A stretch of 28,690 bases of DNA, from the NCBI GenBank assembly GCA_948844705.1, contig CAQNVT010000101.1, positions 1-28,690 of the forward strand, written 5' to 3'. The position numbers and the translations under genes were made by a program. Positions 24,096 through 28,690 of this stretch are shown piece after piece. Below the pieces are notes generated by a model that saw nothing but the letters and a program-made list of their open reading frames with translations, was not told where the DNA came from and ran no database searches. The DNA is from an uncultured Dorea sp. (GTDB taxonomy: Bacteria; Bacillota; Clostridia; Lachnospirales; Lachnospiraceae). The stretch's first letter is position 1. Each line of letters begins with the position of its first letter.

Positions 24096-24950
24096 ATGAA
24101 GCATATGTACGATTGCTATGAGCTGAATAACGGGGTCCGGATTCCGTGCATTGGTTTCGGCACCTATAAGGCGACGGACGGAAACGGTGAAGAAACGATC
24201 AAAACGGCGCTGGAAGCCGGATACCGCTATTTTGACACGGCGGCCTTCTATGAGAACGAGGAGGAGATCGGCCGGGCGGTCCGGGATTCCGGGATTAAAA
24301 GAGAGGAGATCTTTCTTTCCTCGAAGGTGTGGAAATGTGATATGGGTGCGGAACGTACGAAGGCGTCTTTTGAAGAATCCCTGCGAAGACTGGGGACGGA
24401 TTATCTTGACATGTATCTGATCCACTGGCCCCGTCCGGATCTTGATACGAGAGAGTGGAAGAAGCTTCTTACAGAGACCTGGAAGGCGATGGAGGAGCTG
24501 TACCGTGAAGGAAGAGTACGGGCGATTGGTGTCAGCAACTTTCTGCCCCATCACCTGGAGGTTCTCTCTGATGTTTCGGATATCCTTCCGGCGGCAGACC
24601 AGATTGAATTTCATCCCGGGTATACCCAGGAGCTTACCGTGGATTACTGTAAGAGGAAAGGAATTCTTGTGCAGGCATGGAGTCCGCTCGGAAGAATGAG
24701 AGTGCTTAAGCATCCGCTTCTTCTGGAGCTTTCGGAAAAATATCAGGTATCTCCGGCACAGCTTTGTATCCGCTACGCTTTGGAGCGGGGAGTGCTCCCT
24801 CTTCCGAAGGCGTCTTCCTATGAAAGAATGAAGCAGAACCAGGAGGTGTTCGGATTTGAGATCAGCGGGGAGGATATGCTGAGGATTGGAACTATGCCGC
24901 CGGCCGGCTGGTCGGGAGAGCATCCGGATTTTGAAAGAGTACGTTTTTAA
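24096..24950 (+). CDS. Aldo/keto reductase
   Basis: An NADPH-dependent oxidoreductase of the AKR superfamily, reducing aldehydes or ketones. The catalytic tetrad is complete: D47 and Y52 in YFDTAAFYENE, K77 in SSKVWK, H110 in LIHWP. GVSNF, QIEFHPGY and QAWSPLGRM complete the (alpha/beta)8 barrel, and PKASSYERMKQN supplies the NADPH 2'-phosphate loop. The frame opens with a TTG at 24075, but the ATG at 24096 has the AAGGAG site, giving 284 residues. It lies directly behind the Thr T-box terminator and so should be induced on threonine starvation with thrS. Its substrate is unknown; a detoxifying role for a threonine-linked aldehyde is speculation. Confidence 0.9.
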   Translation: MKHMYDCYELNNGVRIPCIGFGTYKATDGNGEETIKTALEAGYRYFDTAAFYENEEEIGRAVRDSGIKREEIFLSSKVWKCDMGAERTKASFEESLRRLGTDYLDMYLIHWPRPDLDTREWKKLLTETWKAMEELYREGRVRAIGVSNFLPHHLEVLSDVSDILPAADQIEFHPGYTQELTVDYCKRKGILVQAWSPLGRMRVLKHPLLLELSEKYQVSPAQLCIRYALERGVLPLPKASSYERMKQNQEVFGFEISGEDMLRIGTMPPAGWSGEHPDFERVRF

Positions 24951-24976
24951 TAAGGATAAAACCGAGGTGAGAATAA

Positions 24977-25414
24977 ATGAGTGAATTTCAGAAATACAAG
25001 CATAAGGTACAATACTATGAGACGGACCAGATGGGTATCGTGCATCATTCTAATTATATCCGCTGGTTTGAAGAGGCGAGAACTGATTTTATGGAGCAAA
25101 TGGGGATCGGCTACGAGAAGATGGAGGAGCAGGGGATCATAAGCCCGGTTCTTTCCGTAGAGGCGGATTATCTCAGGATGGTTCATTTCGGGGAGACGGT
25201 GACCATAGAGACTTATATTAAGGAATATAACGGGATCAAGCTTACCGTGGGCTATGAGATATTCAGCGACCGGACAGATATGGTGCACTGCCGCGGCACC
25301 TCTAAGCATTGCTTTATCAACCGGGAGGGAAGGCCGCTGTCTCTAAAGCAGGCATGTATAGAGATTCATGATATGTTTAATAAAGGTTTAGAGGACCATA
25401 AAAAGAAAAAATAG
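24977..25414 (+). CDS. Hot-dog fold acyl-CoA thioesterase (4HBT/YbgC type)
   Basis: A 145-residue hot-dog fold enzyme that would hydrolyse acyl-CoA thioesters. The signature YYETDQMGIVHHSNYIRWFE (residues ~13-32) carries the catalytic Asp of the 4-hydroxybenzoyl-CoA thioesterase group, and the length fits YbgC-like proteins. It follows the AKR gene by 26 bases and precedes thrS by 20, so it is most likely part of the same Thr-regulated transcript. The acyl group cannot be predicted. Thioesterases of this type are usually unlinked to synthetases, so this position is of interest. Confidence 0.87.
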   Translation: MSEFQKYKHKVQYYETDQMGIVHHSNYIRWFEEARTDFMEQMGIGYEKMEEQGIISPVLSVEADYLRMVHFGETVTIETYIKEYNGIKLTVGYEIFSDRTDMVHCRGTSKHCFINREGRPLSLKQACIEIHDMFNKGLEDHKKKK

Positions 25415-25434
25415 GAAAGAAAGAGGGAGAAAAC

Positions 25435-27360
25435 ATGAAGATCACATTAAAGGACGGCTCTGTAAAGGAGTACGAAAAGAGTATGGCAGTGATTGACATT
25501 GCAAAGGACTTAAGCGAGGGTCTTGCAAGAACTGCCACAGCAGCAAAGGTGAACGGGGAATTAAAGGATTTACGTACGGTCATCGATGCGGACAGCGAGC
25601 TTGAGATCCTGACCTTTGACAGCGACGAGGGAAAGGGAGCATTTTTCCACACGACCTCCCATATTATGGCTCAGGCAGTAAAGAGGCTGTATCCGGAGAC
25701 AAAGCTTGCGATCGGACCATCAATCGAGCATGGATTTTACTATGATCTGGACAGAGAGACTCCGTTTGTGGCCGAGGATCTGGAAAAGATAGAGGCAGAG
25801 ATGAAGAAGATCGTCAAGGAAAATCTGCCGATTGAAAGATTTACCAAATCAAGAGAGGATGCAATTGCATATTTTAAGGAGAAAAATGAACCATACAAGG
25901 TAGAGCTTATTGAGGATCTGCCGGAGGGCGAGGAAATCAGCTTTTACAGCCAGGGAGAATTTACGGATCTGTGCGCGGGGCCGCATCTTATGACGACAAA
26001 GCCGGTAAAGGCATTTAAGCTTACAAGCCTTGCAGGCGCATATTGGCGCGGCAGCGAAAAGAATAAGATGCTAACAAGAATTTATGGCGTGTCCTATCCG
26101 AAAAAGGCAGAGCTTGACGAGTATCTTCACATGATGGAGGAGGCAAAGAAGCGCGATCACAGAAAATTAGGCAAAGAGCTTGGGCTTTTTATGATGTGCG
26201 AAGAGGGACCGGGCTTTCCGTTCTTCCTTCCGAAAGGCATGGTGCTTAAGAACACGCTTCTTGATTACTGGAGAGAGCTTCATAAGAAAAAAGGATATGT
26301 TGAGATCTCCACTCCGATTATTTTGAGCAGGCATCTGTGGGAGAATTCCGGACACTGGGATCATTATAAGGACAATATGTATACAACAGTCATTGACGAG
26401 GAGGATTTTGCCGTTAAGCCTATGAACTGTCCGGGCGGCATGCTGGTTTATAAATCCGAGCCCCGCTCTTATAAGGATCTCCCGCTCCGCGCAGGAGAGC
26501 TGGGTATCGTTCACAGACATGAAAAATCAGGACAGCTTCACGGCCTGATGCGCGTGCGCTGCTTCACACAGGATGATGCCCATATCTTTATGACGCCGGA
26601 GCAGATCCGCGAGGAGATCAAAGGAGTTGCGGGACTCATTGACGAGGTTTACAGTCTGTTCGGATTTAAATATCATGTTGAGCTCTCTACAAGGCCGGAG
26701 GACAGCATGGGAAGCGACGAGGACTGGGAAATGGCTACAGAGGGGCTTAAAGGCGCCCTCGAGGACCTTGGAATGGAATATGTGGTAAATGAAGGGGACG
26801 GGGCATTCTACGGACCGAAGATCGATTTTCATCTGGAGGATTCTATAGGAAGAACCTGGCAGTGCGGAACGATCCAGCTCGACATGCAGATGCCGCAGAG
26901 ATTTGACTTGGAATATACGGGAGCAGACGGAGAGAAGCACCGCCCGATCATGATTCACAGAGTGGCGTTTGGTTCTATTGAGCGTTTTATAGGTATTTTG
27001 ATCGAGCATTTTGCAGGCGCATTTCCGACCTGGCTGTCGCCGGTGCAGGTGAAGGTGCTTCCGATTTCCGACAAATATATGGAATACGGCCGGAAGGTGC
27101 GAGCCGCGCTCGATGAAGCGGGAATCCGTGCGGAGATCGATACAAGGGCGGAAAAGATCGGCTATAAGATCCGTGAGGCTCAGATGAATAAGATCCCGTA
27201 TATGCTTGTTGTAGGCGCGAAGGAGGAAGAAGCAGGCGTTGTGTCCGTAAGAAGCCGTTTTGCGGGAGATGAAGGACAAAAGGGACTTGAGGAATTCATT
27301 TCTGAAATTAAAAAAGAGATTGAGTCAAAAGAAATAAGGGAAACAACAAAAGAGGAATAA
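25435..27360 (+). CDS. thrS: Threonyl-tRNA synthetase
   Basis: The class II synthetase for threonine, active in the cytoplasm. The 641-residue protein has an N-terminal TGS domain (residues 1-61), an editing domain with HTTSHIMAQ (H72, H76) and the FTDLCAGPHL motif, then the catalytic core. Zinc ligands C332 (NCPGGM), H383 and H508 align with the E. coli set C334, H385, H511. Motif 2 is MRVRCFTQDDAHIF and motif 3 GSIERFIGILIEHFAG. The anticodon-binding domain ends the protein. Its own leader is short, so its control comes from the T-box 1.4 kb upstream, through the AKR and thioesterase genes, unless an internal promoter exists. Confidence 0.97.
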   Translation: MKITLKDGSVKEYEKSMAVIDIAKDLSEGLARTATAAKVNGELKDLRTVIDADSELEILTFDSDEGKGAFFHTTSHIMAQAVKRLYPETKLAIGPSIEHGFYYDLDRETPFVAEDLEKIEAEMKKIVKENLPIERFTKSREDAIAYFKEKNEPYKVELIEDLPEGEEISFYSQGEFTDLCAGPHLMTTKPVKAFKLTSLAGAYWRGSEKNKMLTRIYGVSYPKKAELDEYLHMMEEAKKRDHRKLGKELGLFMMCEEGPGFPFFLPKGMVLKNTLLDYWRELHKKKGYVEISTPIILSRHLWENSGHWDHYKDNMYTTVIDEEDFAVKPMNCPGGMLVYKSEPRSYKDLPLRAGELGIVHRHEKSGQLHGLMRVRCFTQDDAHIFMTPEQIREEIKGVAGLIDEVYSLFGFKYHVELSTRPEDSMGSDEDWEMATEGLKGALEDLGMEYVVNEGDGAFYGPKIDFHLEDSIGRTWQCGTIQLDMQMPQRFDLEYTGADGEKHRPIMIHRVAFGSIERFIGILIEHFAGAFPTWLSPVQVKVLPISDKYMEYGRKVRAALDEAGIRAEIDTRAEKIGYKIREAQMNKIPYMLVVGAKEEEAGVVSVRSRFAGDEGQKGLEEFISEIKKEIESKEIRETTKEE

Positions 27361-27389
27361 ATTCTCAGGGTAAAAAAGAAGGATCCGGG

Positions 27390-27396
27390 CATAATA
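27390..27396 (+). promoter_or_regulatory. Possible forespore-type (SigF/SigG-like) -10 box before the DUF1540 gene
   Basis: CATAATA (27390-27396) with GTAAA about 15 bases upstream resembles the forespore sigma consensus. It lies 34 bases before the DUF1540 ATG. No good SigA promoter was found. Only suggestive. Confidence 0.3.
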
Positions 27397-27430
27397 ACCT
27401 TGATACTATGAAAGGTAAGGAGGTCATATT

Positions 27431-27754
27431 ATGCCAGAATTAAGATGTACGGTACAGTCATGCCTTCACAATAAGGACTATTACTGCGACCTGGATAAGA
27501 TTGAAGTCGGCGGAAGCTCTGCGAAAAGTGCGCAGGAGACATGCTGCGACAGCTTTACAGAGAGAAAAGACAGTAATTCCTACAGCAATGATATGAAGGA
27601 AGCAACTGCCACAAGTGCGATCGACTGTAAGGCGACAGACTGTGTCTACAATGAAAAATGTCACTGTCATGCCGGAAAAATCAGCGTAGAGGGCGGCAAT
27701 GCCTGCCACTGTGAAGAGACAGAATGTGCAACATTTAAATGTGGATGTGCATAA
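27431..27754 (+). CDS. DUF1540 cysteine-rich small protein (two repeats)
   Basis: A 107-residue protein with two copies of the DUF1540 pattern, C-x4-C-x6-C then C/H and a final cysteine. The first copy spans about residues 6-40 (RCTVQSCLHNKDYYCDLDKI) and the second residues 65-105 (DCKATDCVYNEKCHCHAGKI). Sixteen cysteines suggest metal binding or disulphides. Function of the family is unknown. AAGGAGG stands before ATG 27431. A terminator follows at 27791. It is probably separate from thrS, though no terminator was identified between them. Confidence 0.85.
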   Translation: MPELRCTVQSCLHNKDYYCDLDKIEVGGSSAKSAQETCCDSFTERKDSNSYSNDMKEATATSAIDCKATDCVYNEKCHCHAGKISVEGGNACHCEETECATFKCGCA

Positions 27755-27790
27755 TCCATGGAATCTGCGGGAAGCAGATAGGGTGAGAAA

Positions 27791-27817
27791 GGGAAGCGGC
27801 AGGCTTCCCTTTTTTTA
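27791..27817 (+). terminator. Intrinsic terminator after the DUF1540 gene
   Basis: GGGAAGC (27791-27797) pairs with GCTTCCC (27803-27809) across a five-base loop and is followed by seven T. A further AAA/TTT extension lengthens the stem. Confidence 0.9.
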
Positions 27818-27846
27818 TTGACGCATATTTGGAGAGAGGTTATAAT
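27818..27846 (+). promoter_or_regulatory. Sigma-A-type promoter of the AI-2E family gene
   Basis: TTGACG (27818-27823), a 17-base spacer and TATAAT (27841-27846) form a strong promoter directly behind the DUF1540 terminator. Its start (~27853) makes the ATG at 27855 nearly leaderless, so the ATG at 27882 is more likely used. Confidence 0.82.
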
Positions 27847-27881
27847 AAGTTTATATGTTCAGGAAAGGTCGGAATATTCTG

Positions 27882-28649
27882 ATGGATGATAAGGAAAAAA
27901 AAACAGAAGCAAAAGCAGAAAAAGGCAGAAATGAGCAGGCCTATTACGAGGAGAGGCCGATTTTCGGAAAGAAGGGTCCATCCAAGATCAGACAGCAGTT
28001 CAGCAGAGGCATGACTTATTTTCTGGTGGTGGCTGCAGGCCTGATGTTTTATTTTGCATTGCTTAGGATGACGGATCTGTCGGAAGGGATCGCACGCATA
28101 TTCGGGGTTCTGAAGCCGGTTATATACGGCTGCGTCATCGCGTATCTTCTGAATCCCCTTGTGAATAAGGTGGATCAGTATCTTGTACCGGTGTTGGAAA
28201 AGCGGATGACACAGAAGGAAAAGGCGCAGAAGCTGTCCAGAGGAGTGGGGATACTTGCGGCGCTTGTGCTGTTGTTCTTTCTTGTGTCTGCACTGTGTAA
28301 CCTGCTGATTCCGGAGCTTTACGCAAGTATAAGAAATCTGGTATTTACACTTCCGAGACAGATCGGAAATGCGCTGGACCGTCTGAATGAGGCAAGGCTT
28401 GATGATTCTACGACAGGGACCTTCATTAAGACGGCGATTGAGGAAGGTACGGATATGTTCATGAACTGGATGCGGACGGATCTTCTTGATAAGACAAACG
28501 AGATTATGTCCAATCTGACGGTCGGCGTATTCAATGTTTTAAGTGAGATATTTAATATACTGATCGGAATTATCGTATCCATATACATACTGTTCAGCAA
28601 GGAATTATTCGTGCGCCAGAGCAAAAATTATAGCCCAGGCTTATGGTAA
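27882..28649 (+). CDS. AI-2E family membrane protein, N-terminal part, apparently frameshifted
   Basis: The AI-2E family comprises seven-to-eight-helix exporters (for example of autoinducer-2 or ions). The frame from 27882 starts with a highly charged tail (MDDKEKKTEAKAEKGRNEQA), then hydrophobic helices including MTYFLVVAAGLMFYFALL, VIYGCVIAYLLNPLVNKV and GILAALVLLFFLVSALCNLL. The last segment seen, FNILIGIIVSIYILFSKELF, is typical of family helices in the middle of the protein. The frame then ends after RQSKNYSPGLW. One A removed from the A-run near 28622-28627 would continue RQSKIIAQAYGNVVETAFYR to the window end. Full family length is 350-450 residues, so this gene is either frameshifted or affected by an edge error. 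SD at AGGAAAGG (27861-27868) is somewhat distant. Confidence 0.8.
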   Translation: MDDKEKKTEAKAEKGRNEQAYYEERPIFGKKGPSKIRQQFSRGMTYFLVVAAGLMFYFALLRMTDLSEGIARIFGVLKPVIYGCVIAYLLNPLVNKVDQYLVPVLEKRMTQKEKAQKLSRGVGILAALVLLFFLVSALCNLLIPELYASIRNLVFTLPRQIGNALDRLNEARLDDSTTGTFIKTAIEEGTDMFMNWMRTDLLDKTNEIMSNLTVGVFNVLSEIFNILIGIIVSIYILFSKELFVRQSKNYSPGLW

Positions 28650-28690
28650 CGTTGTTGAAACGGCCTTTTATCGCCGAACCCTGCACCATG

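Noticed and set aside
23940..24923. Long (327-residue) open frame on the minus strand opposite the aldo/keto reductase
   Set aside because: It is an antisense shadow of a clear enzyme gene. Its protein has no recognisable domain, is rich in Arg/Leu/His and has no ribosome binding site.
1..28690. CRISPR arrays, rRNA, phage or insertion sequence genes
   Set aside because: No spaced direct repeats, rRNA-like sequences, or transposase/integrase motifs were found on reading both strands.

Overview
The window reads as chromosomal DNA of a Gram-positive, probably endospore-forming gut clostridium of the Lachnospiraceae type (Clostridium cluster XIVa). The grounds are strong AAGGAGG-type ribosome binding sites, sigma-H, a T-box riboswitch, the clostridial order cysS-mrnC-rlmB-sigH, and the style of the housekeeping proteins. 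No rRNA, phage, insertion sequence, integrase or CRISPR array was seen.

Region 1 (1-2650) is translation and RNA housekeeping: the 3' part of cysS, mrnC, rlmB and sigH, tightly packed, then tRNA-Thr(GGU) with its own sigma-70-type promoter. Region 2 (2650-7700) holds a MATE exporter, an ABC ATPase with a large membrane partner, and a Nudix hydrolase. Region 3 (7700-11260) holds glnS, a MocR-type regulator and, on the opposite strand, a small acidic membrane-anchored protein; a hairpin terminator lies between the last two.

Region 4 (11440-18490) is the most distinctive part and by eye is more A/T-rich than its flanks. A PucR-family regulator with its own promoter is followed, after a terminator, by five same-strand hydrolase or transport genes: a metal-dependent amidohydrolase, a DUF819 membrane protein, an agmatinase-type ureohydrolase, a creatininase-family enzyme with nearly all creatininase active-site positions in register, and an AbgB/PM20D2-like M20 amidohydrolase broken by a frameshift with apparent internal loss. 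Together they look like a PucR-controlled catabolic island for a guanidino, lactam or amide nitrogen source. Creatinine to creatine to sarcosine plus urea is one testable route. The substrate is not proven by sequence.

Region 5 (18640-23760) holds a cardiolipin synthase, purA, a 51-residue small gene ending in a strong terminator that overlaps the tail of a convergent small membrane-protein gene, a SEC-C protein and a YdcF-like protein whose stop codon lies in a perfect 32-base palindrome. Region 6 (23760-28690) has a threonine-type T-box leader, an aldo/keto reductase, a hot-dog thioesterase and thrS in apparent operon order, then a DUF1540 cysteine-rich protein and the start of an AI-2E family membrane protein. 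The T-box UGGA element is complementary to the U-CCA end predicted for the tRNA-Thr at the other end of the window.

Both window edges need care. The first ~45 bases do not encode what CysRS should have before its KMSKS segment, and the last gene appears frameshifted at an A-run near 28625. Either could be an assembly or sequencing artefact.
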